DNA from: CAXSBR01 sp964236495
GTDB taxonomy: Bacteria; Actinomycetota; Actinomycetes; Mycobacteriales; Jatrophihabitantaceae
Length of the DNA stretch: 64,000 nucleotides
Reading direction: 5' to 3'
Assembly: GCA_964236495.1 (NCBI GenBank)
Contig: CAXSBR010000009.1
Location: 57,054-121,053, forward strand
The notes below the pieces were generated by a model. It searched no databases and was not told the DNA's origin. It saw nothing but the letters and a program-made list of their open reading frames with translations. Shown here one piece after another: positions 47,732-56,339 of the stretch. The stretch's first letter is position 1; the number at the start of each line of letters is the position of its first letter. Position numbers and translations under genes: made by a program.

Positions 47732-47846
47732 TTGAGGAGCCGCTCCACCCGTCGACTTCCCGCCGGCGGGGTGGGCGGGCGTCGGGCGCGCCGACGACGA
47801 CGGTGTGCCGGCAGGTCAGGCCGGCGTCGGCCGCGCAGGGGAACAA

Positions 47847-48665
47847 TCAGTCCTGAGCGCGCCAGTGCGCTGAGAAAGCGTGGTGGGAGACGCGCTCAGC
47901 CTCCGGCGGCAGATCTCGGTAGTCGCCGTAGACCTCGGTGAGCACCGCATCCGGATTTGCCGGCGCCGGCAGCATCAAGTGCTCGAAGGGTAGTTCGCTG
48001 GGGGTGCCCAGCGCGCTGGCCTCCACCGACCAGTCGAACGAACCAACTCGCACTCCCACCCGATCCGCGGGTAGACGACCGCTGCGGACAACTCGAGTCA
48101 TAGCTGCCATCAGCGTTGAGGCCGGCAGCAGCCGAATAAGAGGCTTGGCAACCGAGATCGCCAGCGCACTGTGCCAGCCACGACCACGCTCGGGAGCGAT
48201 GTAGTGCAGCTCCCCCGCCCAGCGCAATAGCTCCAGCGCCGCCGAATGGACCGCGCCGATCAACCTGTTGGAAGGCAGGGCATCGAGCGGGAAGACGTCA
48301 AGGTTCACTCCCAGCGCAAGCGGATCCTGCAGTGGCTCGATCAGTTCGGTGCGGTCGTCGCCGACCTTGGCCCAGGGGAACGGCCAGTCGGCCCGCGTGT
48401 CCGAATTGCCCAAGCTGAGATGCGAGGGTGCCGAAGCCGGGAAGACCTCGGTCAGCCTGTCGTAGTCCGCACGCGGCATCATCACGTCGATGTCGTCGTC
48501 CCACGGGATGTAGCCGCCGTGGCGAACCGCCCCGAGCAGAGTGCCGAACGCCAGGTAATAGACCAGCCCATGAGCGCGGCAGAGGCGATCGAAGTCGGCC
48601 AGCACTGAGAGCTGCACTTCGCGCAGGTCTGCCTTGTTCAGCTCGCCGTTCCTCGTTCGCAACAT
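47847..48665 (-). CDS. LicD-family phosphotransferase
   Basis: 272 residues. The nucleotidyltransferase-like core reads LVYYLAFGTLLGAVRHGGYI then PWDDDIDVMMPRADY, the defining LicD motif, followed by VNLDVFPLDALP. LicD enzymes attach phosphocholine or similar groups to surface glycans. The ATG at 48665 is used because TAGTGT lies 7 nt upstream (leaderless); an ATG at 48695 would add ten residues but has only five bases between it and the 8-bp repeat array. The first codons are AT-richer than the gene body. Confidence 0.85.
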   Translation of the reverse strand: MLRTRNGELNKADLREVQLSVLADFDRLCRAHGLVYYLAFGTLLGAVRHGGYIPWDDDIDVMMPRADYDRLTEVFPASAPSHLSLGNSDTRADWPFPWAKVGDDRTELIEPLQDPLALGVNLDVFPLDALPSNRLIGAVHSAALELLRWAGELHYIAPERGRGWHSALAISVAKPLIRLLPASTLMAAMTRVVRSGRLPADRVGVRVGSFDWSVEASALGTPSELPFEHLMLPAPANPDAVLTEVYGDYRDLPPEAERVSHHAFSAHWRAQD

Positions 48666-48672
48666 TCTGTTA

Positions 48673-48678
48673 ACACTA
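48673..48678 (-). promoter_or_regulatory. -10 box of leaderless licD promoter
   Basis: TAGTGT on the minus strand, 7 nt before the ATG at 48665. The matching -35 position (about 48696-48701) abuts the 8-bp repeat array. Confidence 0.5.
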
Positions 48679-48700
48679 ATCGAAGCATTGAGCATGTGCT

Positions 48701-48910
48701 TCAGTCGATCAGTCGATCAGTCGATCAGTCGATCAGTCGATCAGTCGATCAGTCGNNNNNNNNNNNNNNNNNNNNNNNNNNNNNNNNNNNNNNNNNNNNN
48801 NNNNNNNNNNNNNNNNNNNNNNNNNNNNNNNNNNNNNNNNNNNNNNNNNNNNNNNTCAGTCGATCAGTCGATCAGTCGATCAGTCGATCAGTCGATCAGT
48901 CGATCAGTCG
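48701..48910. repeat. 8-bp tandem array TCAGTCGA with an assembly gap
   Basis: 48701-48755 and 48856-48910 are each 6.9 copies of TCAGTCGA, with 100 N between them (48756-48855). The flanks are identical 55-mers, so the true copy number is unknown. The array lies between the licD promoter and the 3' end of the MFS gene. Confidence 0.95.
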
Positions 48911-48943
48911 TGCAGGTCCGTCTCCGCAGGCGCGGCAGCAGAG

Positions 48944-50389
48944 TCAGGCGAGCAAAGCCTGGCCGGCATGGCGGTCGAGTTTCACGACATCCCCGGCGGC
49001 GAGGACGGTCAACACCGCCAACACGATGAACGCGACCCGGAATTCGGGCGTCGTGCCGCCAGCATGCAGCCCCGAGCCGGTCAGCACACCAAGCCGCAGC
49101 GCCAGCGCACCGAGCGCGACGCCCATGCCCAGCGCCAGCTGGCTCACCGTCGCCGACAAAGTGTTCGGCGACGTCATCTGCTGCAGGTCGACGTCGGCGA
49201 ACGTTACCGTGTTCAACGCCGTCAGCCCGACCGAACGGGCCGCGCCGCTTACCATCAGCACTCCCGCGAACACCACCAGGGGCGTGGCGCGACCCAGCAG
49301 GCCAATGACGACCATGGTCGTTGCCAGGCACAGGCAGGAGCCGACGAGGACGCGACGAAAACCGTATCGGCGCAGCTGCCACGTCGTCGTCGGCTTGATG
49401 GCCAGATTGCCGACGAACAGCCACAGCACCAGCGAGCCCGCGCGCACCGGCGTCCAACGCAGGCCGTCCTGGAAGAACAGCGGCAGCAGGAATGGCACCG
49501 CGTTGATCGTCATGCGCAGCAGCGAGCCGCCGGCCGCTGCCACCCGGAAGGTGTGAATGCGCAGCAGTCGCAGATCGATCAGCGGCCGGGCGGTACGCAG
49601 CAGATGACGCACGGCGCCCATGCCGGCGACCACCGCGCACGCCGCTGCTGCCAGAACCACCCACTGATGCACGTGCGTGCGGCCCAGCGCATCGGCGGCC
49701 ACCACCACCGCCGACGAACAGACGGTGCACAGCACGAACCCCGACCAGTCCAGCCGCCTAGCCACAGGTGCGCGCAGCTGAGGAACCAGCCGCACGGCTG
49801 CTGGCACCGCCAGCAGTCCGAGGGGCACGTTGACGAGGAAGATCCACCGCCACGACGCCACCGACACGATCCAACCGCCCGCCAGAGGCGCGACGATGGG
49901 CGCGACCAGCGCGGGCCACGTCACGAACGCCACCGCCCGCACAATCGCCGACCGCGCCGTACCGCGCAGCACCACCAACCGCCCGACCGGCACCATCATC
50001 GCCGCGCCCGCGCCCTGTACTACCCGCAGCGCCGCCAGTTCGCCCAGGCTGGTGCTGGCCGCGCACGCCGCGGACGCCACCGTGAACACCACGATCGCTG
50101 CGACGAACACCGTCCGGGTGCCCCAGCGGTCGCAGAGCCAGCCACTCACCGGGATCAGGATGGCGAGGGTGATCAGGTAGGCCGTGATCGGCAGCGACAG
50201 ATCACCCGAAGGCACCGCGAACGTCCGCGCGATCGCCGGTGCGACGTTGGCCAGGATGGTTCCGTCGAGGATCTCCATGAACGCAGTCGCCGCGACGAGC
50301 AGCATCAGCGCCCGGCTCGGGGCGCCTACGCCGGCGGCGTCGTCAGTCAACTGCCCGGTCGCCGTCTCTACAGCGGACCCGTCGTTCAT
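48944..50389 (-). CDS. MFS multidrug transporter (DHA2, 14 TM type)
   Basis: 481 residues, proton-driven efflux of the EmrB/QacA branch. MEILDGTILANVAPAIA matches motif D1, WLCDRWGTRTVFVAAIV is motif A, and LRVVQGAGAAMMVPVGRLVV is motif B; a 14-helix layout follows. Drug specificity is unknown. Its start is 7 bp after the RNase J stop, so it is probably the second gene of an RNase J transcript. Confidence 0.88.
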   Translation of the reverse strand: MNDGSAVETATGQLTDDAAGVGAPSRALMLLVAATAFMEILDGTILANVAPAIARTFAVPSGDLSLPITAYLITLAILIPVSGWLCDRWGTRTVFVAAIVVFTVASAACAASTSLGELAALRVVQGAGAAMMVPVGRLVVLRGTARSAIVRAVAFVTWPALVAPIVAPLAGGWIVSVASWRWIFLVNVPLGLLAVPAAVRLVPQLRAPVARRLDWSGFVLCTVCSSAVVVAADALGRTHVHQWVVLAAAACAVVAGMGAVRHLLRTARPLIDLRLLRIHTFRVAAAGGSLLRMTINAVPFLLPLFFQDGLRWTPVRAGSLVLWLFVGNLAIKPTTTWQLRRYGFRRVLVGSCLCLATTMVVIGLLGRATPLVVFAGVLMVSGAARSVGLTALNTVTFADVDLQQMTSPNTLSATVSQLALGMGVALGALALRLGVLTGSGLHAGGTTPEFRVAFIVLAVLTVLAAGDVVKLDRHAGQALLA

Positions 50390-50396
50390 GGAAGAG

Positions 50397-52410
50397 TCAG
50401 ACGCTGATTACCAGCGGCAGCAGCATCGGCCGGCGGCGGTACTTCTGGTCCACCCACCGCCCGACGGTGCGCCGCAGGGTGTGCTCGATCGCCTCGGCGT
50501 CCTGCGCACCGTCGGCGACGGCTTTCTCCACCGCGTCCACCAGCTCGGCGAGAATCGGATCCAGTGCATGCGGATCCTCGGTGAACCCGCGCGCGGTGAT
50601 CTCGGGACCGAACACCACCTTGCCCACCTGGAAATCGACGGCGACGAGCATAGAGATGAAGCCCTCCTCGCCCAGTATTTGCCGGTCTTTGATGGCCAGT
50701 TCGCCGATGTCGCCCACCGCCAGACCGTCGACGAAGACGTGCCCGACCGGAATGATGCCCACGATCGACGCGCGACCCTTGACCAGATCGACGACGGTGC
50801 CGTTCTCCGCCAGCACGGTCTGCTCGGGCGAGAGACCCATCGAGTGCCCGATGGCGGCGTGCGCACGCAGGTGGCGCCATTCGCCGTGCACCGGCATCAG
50901 GTTCTTGGGCTTCACCGCGTTGAGCAGGTAGCGCAGCTCGCCGGCGGGCGCATGGCCTGAGACGTGCACCAGCGCGGTGGACTTGTGCACGACGGTCGCG
51001 CCCAGGCGCGAGAGCCCATTGATGATGCGGAAGACGGCGTTTTCGTTGCCCGGAATGAGCGAAGACGCCAGCAGGATGGTGTCGTCGGGCACCACCCGGA
51101 TCGTCTGATGCTCTCGGTTAGCCATCCGCGACAGCGCCGACAGCGGTTCGCCCTGCGATCCGGTGCAGACGAGCAGGGTGTGCGCCGAGGGCAGCTGGTC
51201 GAGATCGCGCAGCTCCATGAGCAGCCCGTCGGGCACCTTGAGCAGACCCAGATCGCGGGCGATCTGCATGTTGCGCACCATCGAACGGCCCACCAGGGCA
51301 ACTTGCCGGCCTGAGTCGACGGCCGCGTCCAGCACCTGCTGCACGCGGTGCACATGGGAGGCGAAGCAGGCCACGATCACCCGGCCCTGGGCCTTGAGTA
51401 TGACGTCGTCGACGACCCGGCCGACGTCGCGCTCGCTGGGGATGAAGCCGGGTACCTCGGCGTTGGTGGAGTCGGCCAGCAGCATGTCGACGCCCTGGGC
51501 GCCCAGCCGGCTGAATCCGGGCAGGTCGGTGAGGCGGCCGTCCAGCGGCGTCTGGTCCATCTTGAAGTCACCGGTGTGCAGCAGCGTGTGCGGACCGGCC
51601 TTGATCGCCACCGCCAGCGCATCGGGGATGGAGTGGTTGACAGCGAAGAACTCCAGCTCCCACCCGCCGACGGTGAGCTTGTCGGTCTCGCGCACCGTCT
51701 GCAGAACCGGACGGATGCGATGCTGCTCGAGCTTGGCGCTGATCAGGGCCAGCGTGAGCCGGGAGCCGATGAGTGGGATGTCGGCGCGCTCGCGCAGTAG
51801 ATAGGGCAGCGCGCCGATGTGGTCCTCGTGGCCGTGGGTGAGCACGATGGCGTCGATGTCGTCGAGCCGGTCGCGGAAGAACGACCAGTCGGGCAGGGCC
51901 AGGTCGACGCCGGGTGCGTTGGTTTTGCCCAGCAGCATGCCGCAGTCGACGACGAGGAGGCGGCTCTTACCCGTTCCGAGCGNNNNNNNNNNNNNNNNNN
52001 NNNNNNNNNNNNNNNNNNNNNNNNNNNNNNNNNNNNNNNNNNNNNNNNNNNNNNNNNNNNNNNNNNNNNNNNNNNNNNNNNNCGTCTCCGCCGGGCGAAG
52101 CGCCGCCCGGGAGGGCCGAGGCGGAGTCGCGCGGGCCAGCACCGAGCGCGTCTCCGCCGGGCGAAGCGCCGCCCGGGAGGGCCGAGGCGGAGTCGCGCGG
52201 GCCGCCAGCACCATATTCGAAGACCGTCATGTTGCGGCCGATCTCGCTGATGCCGCCCAGAGCGACGACGCGCAGCGCTTCAGGCGGAAGCGGCGGCGGA
52301 AGCGTGAGCGTCTTCGCCGCGGTGGAGCGGGGCTGCTCGGTGGCAGGCGGAGGTCCGCTGGGGCTGCCGGAGCGTCGTCTGGATCTGGTCGGGACGGGCG
52401 GTGCGGACAT
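50397..52410 (-). CDS. rnj: Ribonuclease J with an in-frame repeat insertion (assembly gap inside)
   Basis: RNase J, metallo-beta-lactamase/beta-CASP RNase. MBL motif VLTHGHEDHIGALPYLLRER, FKMDQTPLDGR and the beta-CASP and C-terminal parts (GSQGEPLSALSRMANRE, VHVSGHAPAGELRYLLNAVK, MPVHGEWRHLRAHA) are intact. ATG at 52410 starts MSAPPVPTRSRR; after VVALGGISEIGRNMTVFEYG a 22-residue repeat (GPRDSASALPGGASPGGDAL) occurs at least twice before SRLLVVDCGMLLG resumes. A 100-N gap (51983-52082) lies in the repeats, so the reading frame across it cannot be checked; the flanking parts are in different frames only because the gap length is arbitrary. Confidence 0.88.
51983..52203. repeat. 66-bp tandem repeats in rnj, with N gap
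   Basis: N run 51983-52082, then two copies of a 66-bp unit starting CGTCTCCGCCGGGCGAAGCG (52083 and 52149, the second 55 bp long). The last 7 bases before the gap, CCGAGCG, also match the unit end. Each unit codes 22 residues in frame. Confidence 0.9.
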
Positions 52411-52588
52411 GATGGGTCCGACTCCTTACTGACTGCTGGGAGGAACACTGGGCGTACGTGGATGGTGGCGAAGCTTGCTGCGGCCGCATGCACGGGCCAA
52501 CAGGAATCGGTCGCGGAGCGCGGAATCGGTTCCATGGGAAGGCTAATGGCATCGCCGCCGACGTTGCGGCCGCAGCTGTGGTGACCTT

Positions 52589-52594
52589 TACTGT
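52589..52594 (+). promoter_or_regulatory. -10 box of leaderless small membrane protein
   Basis: TACTGT followed by 7 nt and the ATG at 52602. Confidence 0.45.
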
Positions 52595-52601
52595 GCACAC
52601 C

Positions 52602-52883
52602 ATGTCTGCCGCGGCTCTGGACACCGATCAGGCCAAGACGATCGGCGCAATCCTCGTCGTCGGCCTCATTGTTCTTGCGGTGCTGATCAGCATGATCGTG
52701 AAGGCGATCCTCAAGCGGGTTGTGGTGATCGTTTTGGCGCTGGTACTGGCCGGCGTCGTCTACAGCCAGCGAGTGTCCATCCAGTCCGCTGCGCGCAAGT
52801 GTGATGCGACGTTCTTCGGCACCCATCTCACCCCGGCGAACCCAACGCTCAGGAAGCGCTGTCAGCGGCTTACCTCCCGCTGA
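52602..52883 (+). CDS. Small membrane protein, 93 aa
   Basis: Unrecognised. Two hydrophobic stretches (IGAILVVGLIVLAVLISMIV and VVVIVLALVLAGVVYSQ) are followed by a polar tail with two Cys (KCDATFFGTH, KRCQRLTSR). ATG at 52602 is supported by a leaderless -10 box. Convergent with dedA, 9 bp between the stops. Confidence 0.7.
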   Translation: MSAAALDTDQAKTIGAILVVGLIVLAVLISMIVKAILKRVVVIVLALVLAGVVYSQRVSIQSAARKCDATFFGTHLTPANPTLRKRCQRLTSR

Positions 52884-52892
52884 CGCCGGCTG

Positions 52893-53555
52893 TCAGCGCC
52901 GCGCCGCCGCGGCCCGCCGACCGCGCAGGTAGTGCACTGCCGCAGGAACGAGCGACAACACCACGACGCCGATGATCAGCGGATCGATCAGCGGCTCGAC
53001 GGTATTGCGGACGAAAGCGATGTGACCCAGCCAGTAACCCAGCAGGATGACGCCCGCCGCCCACACGATCCCGCCGATCACCGAGTACAGCGCGTACAGC
53101 GAAAACCGCATCCGGCCCACGCCGGCCAGCACGGTGGCCACTGTGCGCACGATCGGTACGAAGCGCGCCAGCACGATGGCCCGAGCGCCATACCGGTCGA
53201 AGAATCGCTGCGAGCGAACCACGTACTCAGGTTTGAACAGCCGTGAGTTGGGCCGGTCGAACACCTTCGGACCGGCCTGATAGCCGATGCCGTACCCCAC
53301 CAGATTGCCCAATACAGCAGCCAGCGGAACCAGGATGACGACCAGCCAGATGGAAAGGTCGAGCTTGCCGGTCGCGATGAGGAGCCCGGCACTGAACAGC
53401 AAGGTGTCACCGGGCAGGAAAAAGCCGACGAGCAGGCCGCATTCGGCAAAGATGATGAGCATCAGCCCGATCAGGCCGTAGCTGCTGAGCAGATGGTTGG
53501 CGTCGAGGAACGACGGCACGGCCAGAACTGCGCTCGATAGCGCGGATGCGGGCAT
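52893..53555 (-). CDS. DedA/SNARE-associated membrane protein
   Basis: 220 residues. FAECGLLVGFFLPGDTLLFS, AVLGNLVGYGIGYQAGPKVF, YGARAIVLARFVPIVRTVAT and LAGVGRMRFSLYALYSVIGG are the DedA (PF09335) signatures. Probably a lipid or proton-coupled flippase of the membrane. Leaderless -10 box TAGAAT 6 nt before the ATG at 53555. Confidence 0.92.
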   Translation of the reverse strand: MPASALSSAVLAVPSFLDANHLLSSYGLIGLMLIIFAECGLLVGFFLPGDTLLFSAGLLIATGKLDLSIWLVVILVPLAAVLGNLVGYGIGYQAGPKVFDRPNSRLFKPEYVVRSQRFFDRYGARAIVLARFVPIVRTVATVLAGVGRMRFSLYALYSVIGGIVWAAGVILLGYWLGHIAFVRNTVEPLIDPLIIGVVVLSLVPAAVHYLRGRRAAAARR

Positions 53556-53561
53556 GGCGCA

Positions 53562-53567
53562 ATTCTA
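53562..53567 (-). promoter_or_regulatory. -10 box of leaderless dedA promoter
   Basis: TAGAAT on the minus strand, 6 nt before the ATG at 53555. Confidence 0.5.
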
Positions 53568-53644
53568 GGTTCGCCAGGCCGACTGGGTTGCCAGGCGACC
53601 AGAGTGGAGTTCTGAGCGCCGTGCGATTCTGGTTGGGACGCGAC

Positions 53645-53893
53645 ATGAAGGAGGGCTCGAACCGCTCCGGTATGACGTGGGACGCTCTGTGGCTGCGCCA
53701 GCTCGGCGAAGGCGGTGCCATCGGCGAAGCCGAGGCGGAGGCTTACGTTTGTGGCACGCTAGAACCCGACGCCTACCAGCATGACCTGATGGCGCAGGCC
53801 ATCAACGAGCGTTTCCGCGAAAACGGCCAGCACCACCCCGTCGCCTATTGGTGTCCGATCGCCAATAAGCAGGAGCGCGGTCCGAGCAGATAG
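53645..53893 (+). CDS. Hypothetical soluble protein, 82 aa
   Basis: MKEGSNRSGMTWDALWLRQL followed by GEGGAIGEAEAEAYVCGTLE and PDAYQHDLMAQAINERFREN. Looks like a small all-alpha protein; no named domain recognised. An alternative ATG at 53672 is possible. Divergent from dedA; convergent with the DUF427 gene. Confidence 0.6.
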   Translation: MKEGSNRSGMTWDALWLRQLGEGGAIGEAEAEAYVCGTLEPDAYQHDLMAQAINERFRENGQHHPVAYWCPIANKQERGPSR

Positions 53894-53911
53894 CCGTAGA
53901 CGACGATCAGC

Positions 53912-54196
53912 TCAGGCGCTGACAGTGACGCCTTTCCAGAAAGCGACCCGGTCGGTGATCTCCCGAGCGGCAGGGAGCGGCTGCGGGTAGTACCAGGCGG
54001 CGTCGGGATTGGTCTGGCCGTCCACGCTCAGCGTGTAATACGAGGCCGTGCCCTTCCACGGGCAGACGCTGGTGTGCTGTGAGGGCTTCAGCACGCCGTC
54101 GCTCACCGCGGACAGCGGAAAGTAGTGGTTGCCCTCGACGACGACGGTGTCGTCGCTCTCGGCGATGACGGTGCCGTTCCAGGTCGCAGTAGCCAT
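53912..54196 (-). CDS. DUF427 domain protein
   Basis: 94 residues. ATWNGTVIAESDDTVVVEGN, HYFPLSAV, SVCPWKGTASYYTLSVDGQT and DAAWYYPQPLPAA are the DUF427 marks (W-x-G-x-[VL]-A-E-S...C-P-W-K-G). Small beta-barrel, function unknown. ATG at 54196 with GAAGAGA upstream; an upstream start would add nine atypical residues. Confidence 0.88.
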   Translation of the reverse strand: MATATWNGTVIAESDDTVVVEGNHYFPLSAVSDGVLKPSQHTSVCPWKGTASYYTLSVDGQTNPDAAWYYPQPLPAAREITDRVAFWKGVTVSA

Positions 54197-54448
54197 CGGA
54201 AATCTCTTCTCATCGGTCGGCAAGTGGTAGGCGCATAACGCCGCGGCGCCGGCCTTCTGTTCCCCCGACTCTGGTCCGATGGCCCCGGGGCCTGGTTCTG
54301 CGTCGTGCTGGTAAGCGATACTTTCGCAACGACGCGCGACCGCTCAGCGCGCAGCACCGCAGACGCCGTTCCCCGCACTCAAACTGTCAACTGTCAGCGT
54401 TTTCGCCGAGCACGACTCGATCACCACCCCATCCAGGAGACAGACACG

Positions 54449-55483
54449 ATGCCGATCGCAACGCCCGAGGTCTACGCCCAGATGTTCGACCGCGCAAAAG
54501 CGGGCGGGTTCGCCTATCCGGCGATCAACTGCACGTCCTCGGAGACCGTCAACGCCGCACTCAAGGGCTTTGCCGACGCGGGCAGCGACGGCATCATCCA
54601 GGTGTCGACCGGCGGTGCGGAGTTCGCCTCCGGCACGGGCATCAAGGACATGGTCACCGGCGCGGTGGCATTGGCCGAGTTCGCGCACGTGGTCGCCGCC
54701 AAGTACCCGATCAGCGTCGGGCTGCACACCGACCACTGCCCGAAGGACAAGTTGGACTCCTACGTGCGGCCGCTGATCGCGGTCAGCCAGGAGCGCGTCG
54801 ACCGGGGCGAGAACCCCCTGTTCCAGTCGCACATGTGGGACGGCTCGGCCGTGCCGCTGGGTGAGAACTTGGAGATTGCCAAGGAGCTCCTAGCCAAGGC
54901 CGCAGCGGCCCGGATCATCCTCGAGATCGAGATCGGCGTCGTCGGTGGCGAGGAGGACGGCGTCGCCAACGAGATCAACGAAAAGCTCTACACCTCCGAG
55001 GCCGACTTCCAGGACACCATCGACGCTCTGGGCGCCGGGGACCAGGGCAGTCGGTACCTGCTCGCGGCGACGTTCGGCAACGTGCACGGCGTCTACAAGC
55101 CGGGCAACGTCAAGCTGCGTCCCGACGTGCTTGCCAAGGGCCAGGCCGTGGCGGCCAAACAGCTGGGCCTGCCCGAGGGTTCCAAGCCGTTCGACCTGGT
55201 GTTCCACGGCGGCTCGGGCTCGGCGCTGGAGGAGATCCGGGAGGCGCTGGGCTACGGCGTGGTGAAGATGAACATCGACACCGACACGCAATACGCGTTC
55301 ACCCGGCCCATCGTCGGGCACATGTTCACCAACTACGACGGCGTGCTCAAGATCGACGGCGAGGTCGGCAACAAGAAGGTGTACGACCCGCGCTCCTACA
55401 TGAAAGCGGCCGAGGGCGGCATGGTCGCCCGCGTGACCGAGGCCTGCGAGGACCTCAAGTCCGCAGGGACGGCCGGCACGTGA
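54449..55483 (+). CDS. fba: Fructose-bisphosphate aldolase, class II
   Basis: 344 residues. Zinc aldolase of glycolysis/gluconeogenesis. FAYPAINCTSSETVNAALKG, GLHTDHCPKDKLDSYVRPL (catalytic Asp and Zn His), EIEIGVVGGEEDGV, AATFGNVHGVYKPGNV and FHGGSGSALEEIREALGYGV (phosphate/Zn loop) are all intact. GGAGACAGA precedes the ATG. The stop overlaps the GTG of the repeat-made frame at 55480, which ends where DUF3151 begins. Confidence 0.95.
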   Translation: MPIATPEVYAQMFDRAKAGGFAYPAINCTSSETVNAALKGFADAGSDGIIQVSTGGAEFASGTGIKDMVTGAVALAEFAHVVAAKYPISVGLHTDHCPKDKLDSYVRPLIAVSQERVDRGENPLFQSHMWDGSAVPLGENLEIAKELLAKAAAARIILEIEIGVVGGEEDGVANEINEKLYTSEADFQDTIDALGAGDQGSRYLLAATFGNVHGVYKPGNVKLRPDVLAKGQAVAAKQLGLPEGSKPFDLVFHGGSGSALEEIREALGYGVVKMNIDTDTQYAFTRPIVGHMFTNYDGVLKIDGEVGNKKVYDPRSYMKAAEGGMVARVTEACEDLKSAGTAGT

Positions 55484-55845
55484 GCATCGCAGCGAGCGTC
55501 AGCGAGCGAGAAGCGGAGCGGGCCGGCGATGAGCGCTGGCGCGAAGTGCGGGGAGTGCGCGTGAGCATCGCAGCGAGCGTCAGCGAGCGGGGAGCGGAGC
55601 GGGCCGGCGATGAGCGCTGGCGCGAAGAGCGGGGAGTGCCTGTGAGCATCGCAGCGAGCGTCAGCGAGCGGGGAGCGGAGCGGGCCGGCGATGAGCGCTG
55701 GCGCGAAGAGCGGGGAGTGCCTGTGAGCATCGCAGCGAGCGTCAGCGAGCGAGGAGCGGAGCGGGCCGGCGATGAGCGCTGGCGCGAAGAGCGGGGAGTG
55801 CGCGTGAGCATCGCAGCGAGCGCTAGCGAGCGGGGAGTGCGATGA
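55480..55845 (+). CDS. Repeat-made linker frame (MIRU-like), 121 aa
   Basis: Open frame made wholly of 27-residue repeats (SIAASVSERGAERAGDERWR then EERGV). The start GTG overlaps the fba stop (GTGA) and the stop overlaps the DUF3151 start (ATGA). Highly charged and helix-prone, with no relation to known domains. It may be translated, but its design suits a repeat that preserves translational coupling rather than a functional protein. Confidence 0.5.
   Translation: MSIAASVSEREAERAGDERWREVRGVRVSIAASVSERGAERAGDERWREERGVPVSIAASVSERGAERAGDERWREERGVPVSIAASVSERGAERAGDERWREERGVRVSIAASASERGVR
55480..55845 (+). repeat. Four and a half 81-bp MIRU-like tandem repeats
   Basis: Units begin at 55480, 55561, 55642, 55723 and 55804 (partial), each with GTGAGCATCGCAGCGAGC and a few base changes between units. 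81 is a multiple of three, so every unit keeps frame. Each unit starts with a GTGA word. Mycobacterial MIRUs are similar in layout. Confidence 0.9.
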
Positions 55846-56249
55846 CGTCGTTCGGGAATTTGATGGCGGTGCCGACGCAGCTGCCGACAGATCCGGGCGC
55901 CGCGGAGCTGGCAGCCGGGCAGGCGCCGGCTGCGGTGGCCAGCGCGCATCCGGACTCGTTGGCCGCCTGGGGTGCGCTGGCGGAGTTGGCGCTCGACGAT
56001 GCACGCGTCGTCGAGGGTTATGCCTATGCCCGCACCGGCTACCACCGCGGCTTGGACGCGTTGCGCCGCTCGGGCTGGAAGGGCAACGGGCCGGTGCCGT
56101 GGTCGCACGAGCCCAACCGGGGGTTCCTGCGCTCGCTGAATGCCCTCGCCGTCTCGTCGGCGTTGCTCGGCGATCAGGTGGAGGCGGACAGGTGCGCAGC
56201 GTTCCTGCGCGACAGCGATCCGGCCGCGGTCGTCGCGCTCGCCGGCTAG
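55842..56249 (+). CDS. DUF3151 protein
   Basis: 135 residues. Family hallmarks: MTSFGNLMAVPTQLPTDPGA, AVASAHPDSLAAWGALAELA, YAYARTGYHRGLDALRRSGW and WSHEPNRGFLRSLNALA. Unknown function; in actinobacteria it is commonly near fba and dedA, as here. ATGA overlap with the repeat frame. Confidence 0.9.
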   Translation: MTSFGNLMAVPTQLPTDPGAAELAAGQAPAAVASAHPDSLAAWGALAELALDDARVVEGYAYARTGYHRGLDALRRSGWKGNGPVPWSHEPNRGFLRSLNALAVSSALLGDQVEADRCAAFLRDSDPAAVVALAG

Positions 56250-56339
56250 CCCCCTACCGATCGTCATCGGCGTTGGTGCGTTCGGTCGGGCGCCGGGTAT
56301 GAACATCGCCGACCGACGCAGACTGCGATCGGCTGTGCG

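Noticed and set aside
48701..48910. Possible CRISPR array
   Set aside because: The 8-bp units are contiguous with no spacers, and no cas genes are in the window. The 81-bp and 66-bp arrays are also spacerless.
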